From contig BNWW01000001.1 in assembly GCA_025999115.1 (NCBI GenBank), positions 24,603 to 88,602 of the forward strand: a stretch of DNA of 64,000 nucleotides. The letters run 5' to 3'. Origin of the DNA: Bacteroidia bacterium. GTDB taxonomy: Bacteria > Bacteroidota > Bacteroidia > Bacteroidales > Azobacteroidaceae. Positions 1 to 8,920 of the stretch are shown one piece after another. The position numbers were made by a program, and so were the translations under genes. Under the pieces are notes generated by a model. The model did not search any database, was not told the origin of the DNA, and saw only the letters and a list, made by a program, of their open reading frames with translations. The first letter of the stretch is position 1; each line of letters starts with the position of its first letter.

Positions 1-47
1 CAAAAACAAGGCTGTTAAGCGCCGTTTTTTCCGATTATTAAAAAATC

Positions 48-97
48 GAAAGCACATCATAATTTCCCCCTGCAAAGTGGTTTTTAGATGTGCTTTC
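48..97. repeat. 11-bp inverted repeat in the leader of the SusC-like gene
   Basis: GAAAGCACATC at 48-58 is repeated as its exact reverse complement GATGTGCTTTC at 87-97, with a 28-nt spacer. The right arm ends 16 nt before the preferred ATG of the SusC-like gene. A hairpin here would lie in the 5' leader. It could be a leader regulatory structure or the tail of an upstream element cut off by the window edge. The arms are too short and too close to be a typical invertible promoter. Confidence 0.5.
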
Positions 98-113
98 TTA
101 CAAAAAAATTGTC

Positions 114-2906
114 ATGGCAAAATTATATAATATTTCTGTTAGCAAAAAGTTTTTTACACTTTTATTTGTATTTATAGGTATTTTATCCTATTTGAATCCC
201 ATTTCCGCCCAAGAAAGCACAGAAAAAAAGCAAACTATTCGCAGTATAGAAAAAGATTCGCTTAAAACATCTACCGGAAATATCAGTAAAGTAGAATCGA
301 ATGTGATTGAGCAAGAAATCAATACTAACACTGTAAACGCTGTTACAGGACGTGTAAGCGGTGTAACCACTGATGACGGAATACTCTTGGTTCGTGGACA
401 AAAAAATTTCAGTAAAGAACTTTCCCAGCCTTTGTACATCGTGGATGGCGTTCCATATCCTGTGCAAGTTGGTTCTTCGCAAAGTCCATTAACTCAATTG
501 AATACTACCAATATTGAAAAAATAGAGATTTTGAAAGATGCGGATGCTACCGCTATTTATGGTGGAAGAGGCTCCAATGGCGTAGTATTGATTACTACCA
601 AACACAGACAAGATACAAAGTTTCGCGTAGATGCAACGGCGAGCGCCGGGATTACCAATGTGAACACTTGGTACGATTTTCTTAGCACTGAAGAATACTT
701 GGACTTACGGACAAAAGCATTTGCCGCTGATCAAATAGTGTATGCTACTAATCCGGCATTTGTTGGTAAAACTCCTCCGACACCGAATGCGGATAATGCC
801 TACGATCTTTTGGAATGGGGAAATAATTACCATACCAATTGGCAAAAAGAATTTGCAGGAAATTCCGCCATGGTTTATACCGGTGCGCTGAACATATCCG
901 GAGGAAATGAACAAACCTCTTATTATGTGTCCACCGATTATTATGAAGCCGGCGAAGTGTTGCTGGCCGAAAAAGGAGATAAATCGCGTCGATTCAATAA
1001 CCGGATTATGGTCAATCATTTTGCTTTCGGAGGTAAATTGCAAGTGAACGCTTCGCTTGCTTATAATACCTTTAACTTGCGATCCAGAGGTAAAGATGAG
1101 AGTGCGTATGTAGTGAATGCGCCCAATCAACCGGTACGCAACAATGACGGTTCCCTTTATTGGTTAGATGGTAACTCAAGTGTGATGAATCCATTGCGAT
1201 ACAAATACATCGAACAAAACCGCCAACAAACTTCCACCTTGGGGAATTTTCAATTGGTATATAAACCTTTTCAGGAATTGTTTGCCAAAGTGGATTTTGG
1301 TTATACTCGAAATACCACGGATGATGTGGAAACTACCGGAGAGAAATCATATAATCCCTTTAGAGATGATAAATCAATCAAAAACATGTTGAACTACGGA
1401 GCCAGTCATGCCGATACATACATTGTGGAACCGCAGGTAAATTACTCTAAATTTGTTACCACGAATAGTATTCTAAGTGTCCTTGCCGGAGGAACTTATC
1501 AAACAGATAATCAAACCGGTGCTCATTTTGATCTGCGTAACTTTTCTAACGAATCACTTTTTGGAAATTACGCCGATGCAGCAGAAAAAGGTCCTGCAAA
1601 AAGTGATTCCAAACACAAAAACTATGCTTCTGTGTTTGGCCGGGTTACCTACGATATTAACAATCGTTATATCATCAATGCCAGTTTGCGGCGCGATGGT
1701 TCTTCTATTTTTCAGAAAGGCAAGCGTTTCGGTAATTTTTGGTCGATAGCCGGCGCTTGGATTTTTTCCAAAGAGAATTTTATCAAAGATAACTTGCCTT
1801 TCTTGAATTACGGTAAATTGCGGGCTTCTCACGGTTTGACCGGAAATGACCGCGTTGCTGCCAATTTATATCTGAATGCCTATAAAATATCCTCTTATCC
1901 ATACGCCGGAAGTAGCGGATCATACATCAAACAGGTAGGTTATCCCTCTTCTTGGGATAAAACACTGAAATCAGAAGTATCTTTGGACTTGGCTTTGTTT
2001 AAAAATCGTTTGCAAGTAAATACGGCTGTTTACCGGGAAAAGAACAATAATTTTGTCGGTGACATCCCTTTGCCTACCCAAGCAGGATTAGCTTCTTATA
2101 AAGGGAATATCCCCGGAGCGCTTCTTATGAACAGAGGGATAGAAATCGAAACCCAAAGCACCAATCTTTCGATCGGTGATTTCAAATGGACAACATCACT
2201 CACTTTAACGCTACCGGATTACAATAAATTGGTCAAATTCGATAATTTGGAAAATACCATTTATAATACTCGTTTTGCAGTGGGAAAATCTGTAAATACG
2301 AACTATTTGTATAAATTTACCGGTATTGATAAGGCAACGGGTGTCCCTACTGTGGAAGATACGAACAACAACGAACGAATTGATATCGGCGACAAACAAT
2401 TAATCGGTAACACAGACCCCAATTTGTTTGGTGGATTAGCCAATACCTTCCGGTATAAAGGATTCCAATTAGATGTGTTTTTCTATTTTGAAGGCAGACC
2501 GCAACAAGAAGGATGGTTGAAAACTTACTATTATCCCTTGGGTTATGTAGGAAAAAATGTACCTCGCGAATTGGCCGATAATTATTGGACTCCGGAAAAT
2601 CAGAATGCCAAATATCCGGGTCTAACCACAACGACATCTTCGCCGATCGGTAGTGCTTTTTACAACTATTACACCGAATCGGATGCCATTTATTCGGATG
2701 CTTCCTATATTAGTTTGAAAAATGTTTCCTTGTCTTATGATGTTCCCAAATCATTCTCGAATAAACTGAAATTGCGAAATCTTATCCTGTTTGCTCGTGG
2801 TGAAAATTTGAAAACATTTTCGAAATTTAATGGATGGAGCCCGGAAACACTCCAGTTTATCCCTCCGATGAGAACAGTGAGTGTAGGTTTTAAACTTTCT
2901 TTATAA
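114..2906 (+). CDS. SusC/RagA-family TonB-dependent outer-membrane receptor
   Basis: This is an outer-membrane beta-barrel that imports a ligand using TonB energy, together with the SusD-like lipoprotein encoded 21 bp downstream. An in-frame GTG at 90 is possible, but ATG at 114 gives a clean signal peptide (KKFFTLLFVFIGILSYL, cleavage near ISAQ). The plug domain follows at about residues 85-170 with SusC hallmarks: LLVRGQ, PLYIVDGVP, IEKIEILKDADATAIYG and GSNGVVLIT. The rest is barrel, ending in an aromatic-poor strand (VSVGFKLSL). The protein has about 930 residues, shorter than the usual 1000 or more, because the N-terminal carboxypeptidase-regulatory-like domain is missing. Only a short polar linker separates the signal peptide from the plug. 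The ligand is not shown by the sequence. No glycan-degrading enzymes lie nearby, and metal-type genes follow. Confidence 0.93.
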   Translation: MAKLYNISVSKKFFTLLFVFIGILSYLNPISAQESTEKKQTIRSIEKDSLKTSTGNISKVESNVIEQEINTNTVNAVTGRVSGVTTDDGILLVRGQKNFSKELSQPLYIVDGVPYPVQVGSSQSPLTQLNTTNIEKIEILKDADATAIYGGRGSNGVVLITTKHRQDTKFRVDATASAGITNVNTWYDFLSTEEYLDLRTKAFAADQIVYATNPAFVGKTPPTPNADNAYDLLEWGNNYHTNWQKEFAGNSAMVYTGALNISGGNEQTSYYVSTDYYEAGEVLLAEKGDKSRRFNNRIMVNHFAFGGKLQVNASLAYNTFNLRSRGKDESAYVVNAPNQPVRNNDGSLYWLDGNSSVMNPLRYKYIEQNRQQTSTLGNFQLVYKPFQELFAKVDFGYTRNTTDDVETTGEKSYNPFRDDKSIKNMLNYGASHADTYIVEPQVNYSKFVTTNSILSVLAGGTYQTDNQTGAHFDLRNFSNESLFGNYADAAEKGPAKSDSKHKNYASVFGRVTYDINNRYIINASLRRDGSSIFQKGKRFGNFWSIAGAWIFSKENFIKDNLPFLNYGKLRASHGLTGNDRVAANLYLNAYKISSYPYAGSSGSYIKQVGYPSSWDKTLKSEVSLDLALFKNRLQVNTAVYREKNNNFVGDIPLPTQAGLASYKGNIPGALLMNRGIEIETQSTNLSIGDFKWTTSLTLTLPDYNKLVKFDNLENTIYNTRFAVGKSVNTNYLYKFTGIDKATGVPTVEDTNNNERIDIGDKQLIGNTDPNLFGGLANTFRYKGFQLDVFFYFEGRPQQEGWLKTYYYPLGYVGKNVPRELADNYWTPENQNAKYPGLTTTTSSPIGSAFYNYYTESDAIYSDASYISLKNVSLSYDVPKSFSNKLKLRNLILFARGENLKTFSKFNGWSPETLQFIPPMRTVSVGFKLSL

Positions 2907-2927
2907 TTTAATATAATACAAAAAAAT

Positions 2928-4307
2928 ATGAAAAATAATAATATCATACGATCTATCGCATCATTGGCGATTTTATTTTCCTTTTTTTCTTGCGATAATT
3001 TGCTGGAAACAGATCTCCCTGTCAGTATTATTCCTCAAGAAGATATATTTAAAGACGCAAAAAATATCAAAATGGCGGTTAACGGTTTATATACACAAAA
3101 TCTGTTGTCCAACCGGCTTTTTTATTACGGTATTCCTTATTATCTTACTCAAATTACGGACGATGCCGTATTTGCAGCTACCGATTACGATGATTTGCGC
3201 AACAATACTTATACTTCGGCCAATACGTATTTGGCTTATTATTGGGCGGATGCTTACAACGCTATTTTGTTGAGCAACGATTTGATAACTAATTTAGAGC
3301 CTTCTACAATCATATCGGAAGCAGACAAGCAACACTATATCGGCGAAGCCAAATATTTTAGGGCTTATTCTTATTTCGTATTGACCTATTTGTATGGTGC
3401 AGTACCTTATATTACAACTTCCAATTTTTGGGAAACCTCACTCCAAGGGCGTGATTCGAGAGAAGTGGTAGTCGGACACATCATTCAAGATTTGAAAGAT
3501 GTGGAAATCGCTTTGGTAAACAGTTCAAATGAAAACATCAAAGTAACCAAACTTGCCGCATCCGCTTTGTTGGCTCGAACCTATCTCTACCAAGGCGAGT
3601 GGAAAAATGCGGAAGACAAAGCAGATTATATCATTCGGGATTCGACCTACAAGTTAGACAAGAACATCGATGATGTTTTCCTGCGTAGCAGTAAAGAATC
3701 CATTTTCAAAACTTCATCGAGTGGTTCATGGAGTTCTTACATTGACCGGGTTTATTATGGACAACAAGCTGTAAATAATAATTTTCTGCGACTGACCGAC
3801 GATTTTGTCAATTCTTTTGAAGACGGTGATTTGCGGAAAACCAAATGGACAACTACCGTTTCCGGATTTCAACATCCCTACAAATACCACCGTACAGCGG
3901 CATCTTCGCCGGGTCCGGCCGAAGATTTCGTTTCTTTGCGATTGACCGAACAGTATTTTATTCGGGCAGAAGCCGCAGCGCAACAAGGGCAACAGGATAA
4001 ATTAGAGGCTGCCATTGATGATGTGAATGTGATCAGAGAACGTGCCGGATTAGCTCCATTGCCGAAAACCTTGACGAAACAGCAAGTGCTGCTTAGCATC
4101 GAACAAGAACGCCGTCATGAGTTTTTTGCAGAAGAAGGACATCGCTGGTGGGATTTGGTTCGCACCGGACGCGCCGATGCTGTATTGGGTGCTTTTCCGG
4201 GCAAACAATGGGAATCCTACAAAGCATTATTACCTGTACCTCAGGCAGAATTGAATAAGAATAAACATTTGGAACCTCAGAATTCGGGGTACAACAAGGT
4301 TAATTGA
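2928..4307 (+). CDS. SusD/RagB-family ligand-binding lipoprotein
   Basis: This is the surface lipoprotein that forms the lid over the SusC-like barrel. It has a lipoprotein signal peptide with a lipobox ending FFSCDN, lipid-attachment Cys at about residue 22. SusD features include the TPR-type helical repeats (RAYSYFVLTYLYGAVPY, RAEAAAQQGQ) and the C-terminal motif RRHEFFAEEGHRWWDLVR. At 459 residues it is at the short end of the family. It starts 21 bp after the SusC-like stop, so the pair is almost certainly co-transcribed. The binding specificity cannot be read from the sequence. Confidence 0.94.
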   Translation: MKNNNIIRSIASLAILFSFFSCDNLLETDLPVSIIPQEDIFKDAKNIKMAVNGLYTQNLLSNRLFYYGIPYYLTQITDDAVFAATDYDDLRNNTYTSANTYLAYYWADAYNAILLSNDLITNLEPSTIISEADKQHYIGEAKYFRAYSYFVLTYLYGAVPYITTSNFWETSLQGRDSREVVVGHIIQDLKDVEIALVNSSNENIKVTKLAASALLARTYLYQGEWKNAEDKADYIIRDSTYKLDKNIDDVFLRSSKESIFKTSSSGSWSSYIDRVYYGQQAVNNNFLRLTDDFVNSFEDGDLRKTKWTTTVSGFQHPYKYHRTAASSPGPAEDFVSLRLTEQYFIRAEAAAQQGQQDKLEAAIDDVNVIRERAGLAPLPKTLTKQQVLLSIEQERRHEFFAEEGHRWWDLVRTGRADAVLGAFPGKQWESYKALLPVPQAELNKNKHLEPQNSGYNKVN

Positions 4308-4341
4308 ATATAGGAACAATTGAAAATTAAAAATTAAAAAT

Positions 4342-6798
4342 ATGTGGTTATTTTCTTTAGTATTACTGTTAATTCTGTCGAGTTATTTGATATTAATAGT
4401 AGATATAATTAAACGAGGAAAGAAAGATTCCAAGTTAATAAATCCCGTGTGGTTATGGATAGTCGCTTTTATCCCATTATTCGGTCTGATTATTTATCTT
4501 ACATCTAAAAGAAATCACAAAGGATGGATAGCCGTCGTTTTACTCTTTTTGAGCCTCAACATGAACGCACAAACATTGAAAGGTCACGTTTATTCCCTTG
4601 AAAAAGGGAAAAAACTGCCGCTTACCGGCGCAAACGTCTTTTTCAAAGGGGGTAGTAATGGCGTTATTACAGATGCAAAAGGCGCTTTCTCCATTACAAA
4701 AAAAGAGGATGACAGTAAGTATTTGTATGCTTCTTTAGTTGGCTATAACAGCGATAGTTTGTTGGTAAACACAGCGCAAAACAATGTGTCGTTTACGCTG
4801 GCGGAAGGGGTTAGTTTAGCGGACGTGGTTATAACCGGTAATCAATCGGGTGTGGTTTTGTCTCGTCTTTCCGTCAACAAAACCGAATTAATTACTAAAA
4901 CAGGTTTAGTCAAAATGGCTTGTTGTAATTTGTCGGAAAGTTTTGAAAACAGTGCAACCGTTACGGTCGGTTTCACGGATGCGGTGTCCGGCGCCAAACA
5001 AGTGCAATTACTTGGATTATCGGGTATATACAGTCAGTTATTAACGGAAAATGTGCCGACACACCGGGGATTGCTCTCCACTTTTGGAATGAGTTATATT
5101 CCCGGTAGTTGGTTGGAGTCCATTCAGATATCCAAAGGCGCTTCATCGGTGGTAAACGGTTATGAATCGGTTACCGGACAAATCAATCTGGAAATGAAAA
5201 AGCCGAATTACACGGAGCCTTTGTTTATCAATGTCTATGCCGATCAATTGGGACGTTATGAAACGAATATCACGGCGGCAACCAAAGTTGCTAAGGACTT
5301 ATGGACGAGTTTGCTTCTGCACGGATCTACCGATGCCGATGCACACGACTACAACAACGACGGTTTTCTCGATATGCCTAAAACAAAATTCATCAATGCT
5401 TACAATCGTTGGTTTTATTTGAATGAAGCCGGTATTCAATCGCGTACCGGACTGAAATTTCTCTACGATTCGCGCGAAGGCGGACAGCATAATGATCACC
5501 AAAATGATCCCGCACATGCCGATGCCGAACACTACCTGTATAAAACCAATATCCAAAACAAAGGCATTGGTGTTGAAAATAAAACGGGTTTCACGGTCGG
5601 CGATAAAGAAGGACAGAGCATCGGACTGATCAACAGTTTCAATTTTTCGGATGAAAATTTAGATTATGGCAATCCGAATCCGGTTGCCGGCAACAAATTG
5701 TATCATGGCCGGCAAAATTCTTTTTACAGCAACGCTTTGTTTAATTCCGATTTTGGGCCGGCGCATAAATACACCCTCGGCGCCAGCTTTACTTACGACA
5801 ATTACAAAACGTCTTTTGAAGATCGTCAGACACATAGTACGGTTCCCCATACCGCGATAGACAGGACTGAAATAATTCCCGGTATTTTCGGAGAATATAC
5901 CTACTCGTGGAGAGAAAAGTTTACGATTATCATTGGCGCTCGCGAAGATTACAACAGCCGCTATGGTTGGTTGTTTACACCGCGGGCCAATGTGCGCTAC
6001 AATGTTTTGGAAGAATTGGTGTTGCGGGCATCGGTCGGACGCGGTTATCGCTCGCCCAATGTGATTGCCGATAACATTGGTCTGCTGGCAACTGCACGCA
6101 AGTTCAATCTCGAAGAAGTAAATAACTTGGGCATCGAAAAGGCTTGGAATTACGGCGGAAATATCAGCGCCTACATTCCCGTTTGGAACGAAAAAACATT
6201 GATTATCAGTCTCGATTATTTTCATACGCAATTTCAAAATCAAGCCGTGATTGATCCGGAAAGAGATCGCAACAGCGTTTTCTTCTACAACCAACACGGT
6301 TCTTCGTATGCAGATGCTTGGCAGGCCGATTTATCGATTACACCGTTCAAAGGTTTCGATGTATTTGCCGCATTTCGCTACAACGATACACAAATTACCT
6401 ACACCGATCAAGGAGTGGATTATCAAGTAGAAAAGCCCTTGACTTCCCGTTATCGCGGATTGGTCAATTTGGCATATTCTACTCCTATGCGCAGGTGGGT
6501 ATTCGATTTTACAGCACAAATCAATGGCCCTTCGCGGATCCCCGGATTGAACGGATACAACTCGCAGATAAGAAGATCCGAACCGTTCCCGGTGTATTTT
6601 GCGCAAGTTACCAAAAATACGAAGCGGTTTGATATTTATCTGGGTACGGAAAATCTGTTCGATTTCAAACAGAAAAATCCGATTCTCAATGCCGATCAAC
6701 CGTTTGGAAGAGATTTTGATTCGTCGTTAGTGTGGGGGCCGGTTGTAGGTCGAAAAATATATGCAGGAATTAGGTTGCGATTTGGTAAATTGCCTTGA
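4342..6798 (+). CDS. TonB-dependent receptor with an N-terminal PLDc_N-like membrane segment, probable metal receptor
   Basis: The 818-residue product has an unusual architecture. Residues 1-60 carry two hydrophobic helices around VDIIKRGKKDSKLINPVW and resemble the PLDc_N domain. A third hydrophobic stretch (WIAVVLLFLSLNMNAQ) looks like the normal signal peptide of a TonB receptor. A carboxypeptidase-regulatory-like domain follows (about 80-155, GHVYSLEKGKKLPLTGANV), then the plug (about 165-285, KQVQLLGLSGIYSQLLTENV) and the barrel. The plug begins with MACCNLSESFEN, as in receptors often encoded beside HMA proteins. Residues 382-397 (QHNDHQNDPAHADAEH) form a His/Asp-rich stretch suited to metal binding. 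It starts 34 bp after the SusD-like stop. I see no in-frame ATG that would give the receptor without the N-terminal segment. Metal uptake is inferred from the His-rich loop and neighbours. Confidence 0.88.
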   Translation: MWLFSLVLLLILSSYLILIVDIIKRGKKDSKLINPVWLWIVAFIPLFGLIIYLTSKRNHKGWIAVVLLFLSLNMNAQTLKGHVYSLEKGKKLPLTGANVFFKGGSNGVITDAKGAFSITKKEDDSKYLYASLVGYNSDSLLVNTAQNNVSFTLAEGVSLADVVITGNQSGVVLSRLSVNKTELITKTGLVKMACCNLSESFENSATVTVGFTDAVSGAKQVQLLGLSGIYSQLLTENVPTHRGLLSTFGMSYIPGSWLESIQISKGASSVVNGYESVTGQINLEMKKPNYTEPLFINVYADQLGRYETNITAATKVAKDLWTSLLLHGSTDADAHDYNNDGFLDMPKTKFINAYNRWFYLNEAGIQSRTGLKFLYDSREGGQHNDHQNDPAHADAEHYLYKTNIQNKGIGVENKTGFTVGDKEGQSIGLINSFNFSDENLDYGNPNPVAGNKLYHGRQNSFYSNALFNSDFGPAHKYTLGASFTYDNYKTSFEDRQTHSTVPHTAIDRTEIIPGIFGEYTYSWREKFTIIIGAREDYNSRYGWLFTPRANVRYNVLEELVLRASVGRGYRSPNVIADNIGLLATARKFNLEEVNNLGIEKAWNYGGNISAYIPVWNEKTLIISLDYFHTQFQNQAVIDPERDRNSVFFYNQHGSSYADAWQADLSITPFKGFDVFAAFRYNDTQITYTDQGVDYQVEKPLTSRYRGLVNLAYSTPMRRWVFDFTAQINGPSRIPGLNGYNSQIRRSEPFPVYFAQVTKNTKRFDIYLGTENLFDFKQKNPILNADQPFGRDFDSSLVWGPVVGRKIYAGIRLRFGKLP

Positions 6799-6839
6799 TT
6801 CATATCTTGTGTTAATAACATAATTATTACAAATAAAAA

Positions 6840-7463
6840 ATGAAAATGAAAAAGACGAAATTTTTCGCTTTATTGTCCATGCTTGTGGTATTTACCGCTT
6901 GCGGCGGCAGCGACGACAGCAAAGCCGATCAATCCATTTTTTTTGGGACATTGGCTCCCCACAATTTAAGTGAAGGCTCGTTTGATTTAACGGCGACGGC
7001 CTCTTCCGGATTACCTGTTTCTTTCAAAAGCAGCGACCTTTCCGTGGCATTAGTCAGTGGCAAGTCGGTGATTTTGTTGAAAAAAGGAACGACTACGATT
7101 ACAGCCGCTCAATCGGGAAACGATGCTTTTTATGAAGCGCCCAGTGTGAATCAAACCTTGATTGTCAATGAAGACAACAACACCGCCAAGACCAATCAGA
7201 CGATTACTTGGGATTTGCCTGAAACTGCGTGGAATTTTTCGCAAGGCGAACTAACGCTCAATGCGACAGCAACGTCCGGATTGCCGGTTACCTTTTCCGC
7301 CGCACATCCCAATGTGCAAATCAGCGGAAATACCCTGACATTAACTTATAGCGGATCTCATTACGATACGAACATTGATATTACGGCTTATCAAGCGGGG
7401 AACAACGAATACAATGCAGCGCCGTTAGTAGTAAAAGTATTACATATCAGTCACTCGGAGTAA
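6840..7463 (+). CDS. Exported lipoprotein with two Ig-like repeats
   Basis: Small lipoprotein of 207 residues. The signal peptide ends in a lipobox (VVFTACGGSDDS), which places it in the envelope and probably at the cell surface. Two repeats of about 80 residues follow (about 32-110 and 118-205). Each begins QSI/QTI and contains LTATA(S/T)SGLPV and an ITA-QAGN-type strand near the end, as in bacterial Ig-like repeats. There is no catalytic motif. It lies 41 bp after the TonB receptor and 32 bp before an exported HMA protein. A related lipoprotein at 7840 points to a local duplication. The function is unknown; a binding or structural accessory of the receptor locus is an inference. Confidence 0.75.
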   Translation: MKMKKTKFFALLSMLVVFTACGGSDDSKADQSIFFGTLAPHNLSEGSFDLTATASSGLPVSFKSSDLSVALVSGKSVILLKKGTTTITAAQSGNDAFYEAPSVNQTLIVNEDNNTAKTNQTITWDLPETAWNFSQGELTLNATATSGLPVTFSAAHPNVQISGNTLTLTYSGSHYDTNIDITAYQAGNNEYNAAPLVVKVLHISHSE

Positions 7464-7495
7464 AATATTAAGTATCCATCTAAATTATAGACAAA

Positions 7496-7843
7496 ATGAA
7501 AAAGACAAAATTATTTGTATTGCTTATGGCAATGATTTCGCTTGTAAGTATGAGCGCTATGGCGCAAGATAAAAAAGCGGACAAAAAGAAGAAAAAAGAA
7601 ACGGTTACTTTTGTTACCAATTTGTTTTGCATCAATTGCCAAACAAAAATTGAACGCCATTTATCGTGGGAAAAAGGCGTGAAAGATGTACAAACGAATT
7701 TGGACAAGAAAACCGTTACCATTGAATACGATCCGGCTAAAACCAACGAAGAAACCTTGCGAAAAGTGATTATCGATTTGGAATATACCTGTGAAAAAGT
7801 GGAAGAACCGGCGCCGGATGGGGATAAAAACAAAAAGGAATGA
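7496..7843 (+). CDS. Exported heavy-metal-associated (HMA) domain protein
   Basis: Small exported metal-binding protein of 115 residues. The N-terminal signal peptide ends SMSAMAQ, followed by a lysine-rich linker (DKKADKKKKKE) and one HMA ferredoxin-like fold (about 38-103). The metal site is NLFCINCQTK, a CxxC in the normal loop after the first strand, with the usual VKDVQTNL and VTIEYDP strands. HMA domains bind Cu(I), Zn, Cd or Hg; the sequence does not decide which. Its 3' end overlaps the next start by 4 bp (ATGA), so it is translationally coupled to the second Ig-like lipoprotein. It is a close relative of the product at 10429, which shares the HxSWEKGVKD segment pattern. Confidence 0.88.
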   Translation: MKKTKLFVLLMAMISLVSMSAMAQDKKADKKKKKETVTFVTNLFCINCQTKIERHLSWEKGVKDVQTNLDKKTVTIEYDPAKTNEETLRKVIIDLEYTCEKVEEPAPDGDKNKKE

Positions 7844-8490
7844 TGATATTCGGACATACAATCAGCAAGCAAGGAATTTCCTTTCTTGCTGCATTCTTAT
7901 TGGCGCTGACGGCTTGTAACCCGGAAGAGGCGAAAGAGGATCAGACCATTCTGTTTGAGAATGTTCCTGCTCAAATAAGCATAACGGAGGGGTCGCTTCC
8001 TCTGAAAGCCACTTCCTCATCGGGCTTGCTTGTTACGTTTACGAGCAGCGATGAAAGCGTTGCTATTATTGAAAACGGAGAAGCGATTTTCCGAAAACCG
8101 GGTGTCGTTTCTATCACGGCAAGTCAAGCAGGCAACTCGCAGTTTTATGAAGCGGCCAATGTGGTGCAAACATTCGAAATATTAAGCGTAGATCCGAGGA
8201 AGAAAGAGCAAACCATTCATTTTGAACTCGTAAGTTCGTGGAAATCAAGTGAAGGACCTATTCTATTAAATGCGACAGCCACATCGGGTTTGCCCGTAAC
8301 ATACACGTCCGGCGATAAAAAAGTAGGATTCATATCTTCCGGCCATTTAATATTAGAGCATTATTATTATCCGGAAACGGCCTATACAAAAACGATCGCC
8401 ATCACCGCATCGCAGGCCGGTAATTCGGAGTATAATCCCGCGGCTAATGTAACCAAGTTGCTCAAGGCTACGATTGACGTAGAACATTAA
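7840..8490 (+). CDS. Exported lipoprotein with two Ig-like repeats, paralogue of the 6840 gene
   Basis: Lipoprotein of 216 residues with a signal peptide ending in a lipobox (LALTACNPEE). Two Ig-like repeats at about 35-110 and 125-212 carry the same signatures as the 6840 product: QTI at the start, LKATSSSGLLV or LNATATSGLPV, and ITASQAGNS(Q/E). This supports duplication of an Ig-lipoprotein/HMA module within the locus. The start overlaps the HMA stop (ATGA). A cell-surface or periplasm-facing accessory role is inferred only from location and fold. Confidence 0.75.
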   Translation: MMIFGHTISKQGISFLAAFLLALTACNPEEAKEDQTILFENVPAQISITEGSLPLKATSSSGLLVTFTSSDESVAIIENGEAIFRKPGVVSITASQAGNSQFYEAANVVQTFEILSVDPRKKEQTIHFELVSSWKSSEGPILLNATATSGLPVTYTSGDKKVGFISSGHLILEHYYYPETAYTKTIAITASQAGNSEYNPAANVTKLLKATIDVEH

Positions 8491-8500
8491 TTTTAAAAAT

Positions 8501-8920
8501 ATGAATATGAAACGAATATACCCTATCATATTATTTTTTGTGCTGTTTAGTAGCGCATTATTTGCAGCCGGTAACGACAACCCTACAACCGGTTTAACGG
8601 AGATTGCCAACGGTTTCACATCCGCAGGAGATGGAAATCACACCATTCATCTCTATACCGCCAATGGAAAATTGACCCGGGGTTACAACGAAATATTCAT
8701 CGCCACAACCGACAGCGAAGGTTATTTTGTAGATGACTTCCTCTACATCGGTTTTACTCCTTTGATGAATATGGGTGCGATGAAACATTCTACCCCCATT
8801 GGAAAGGTGGAAAAAGTGGAAGGAAAAGCGCTTTACAAGACATGGTTTTCTTTTCTAATGGCAGGCTCGTGGATATTGGATATAAATTATACCACCAACG
8901 ATCTTACCGAAGTAATATAG
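8501..8920 (+). CDS. Exported YtkA-like domain protein, 3' end cut by an IS-derived element
   Basis: The product has a signal peptide (ending ALFAAG) and about 115 residues of a beta-sandwich resembling YtkA/FixH-type domains. It includes the methionine/histidine-rich segment FTPLMNMGAMKHSTPIG, which is common in copper-related members. The reading frame stops with TAG at 8918-8920, whose G is the first base of the terminal inverted repeat of the element at 8920-9572. The natural C-terminus has therefore probably been replaced or shortened. The last residues (DINYTTNDLTEVI) look like an interrupted final strand. It starts 11 bp after the Ig-lipoprotein and belongs to the same run. Confidence 0.7.
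   Translation: MNMKRIYPIILFFVLFSSALFAAGNDNPTTGLTEIANGFTSAGDGNHTIHLYTANGKLTRGYNEIFIATTDSEGYFVDDFLYIGFTPLMNMGAMKHSTPIGKVEKVEGKALYKTWFSFLMAGSWILDINYTTNDLTEVI

Noticed and set aside
48..97. Invertible (phase-variable) promoter before the SusC-like gene
   Set aside because: The arms are 11 bp and only 28 nt apart, with no recombinase gene nearby; too small for known invertible promoters.
5659..6297. Long minus-strand frame of 212 codons inside the TonB receptor gene
   Set aside because: It is antisense to a clearly coding region and its product has no recognisable family; a codon-bias shadow.
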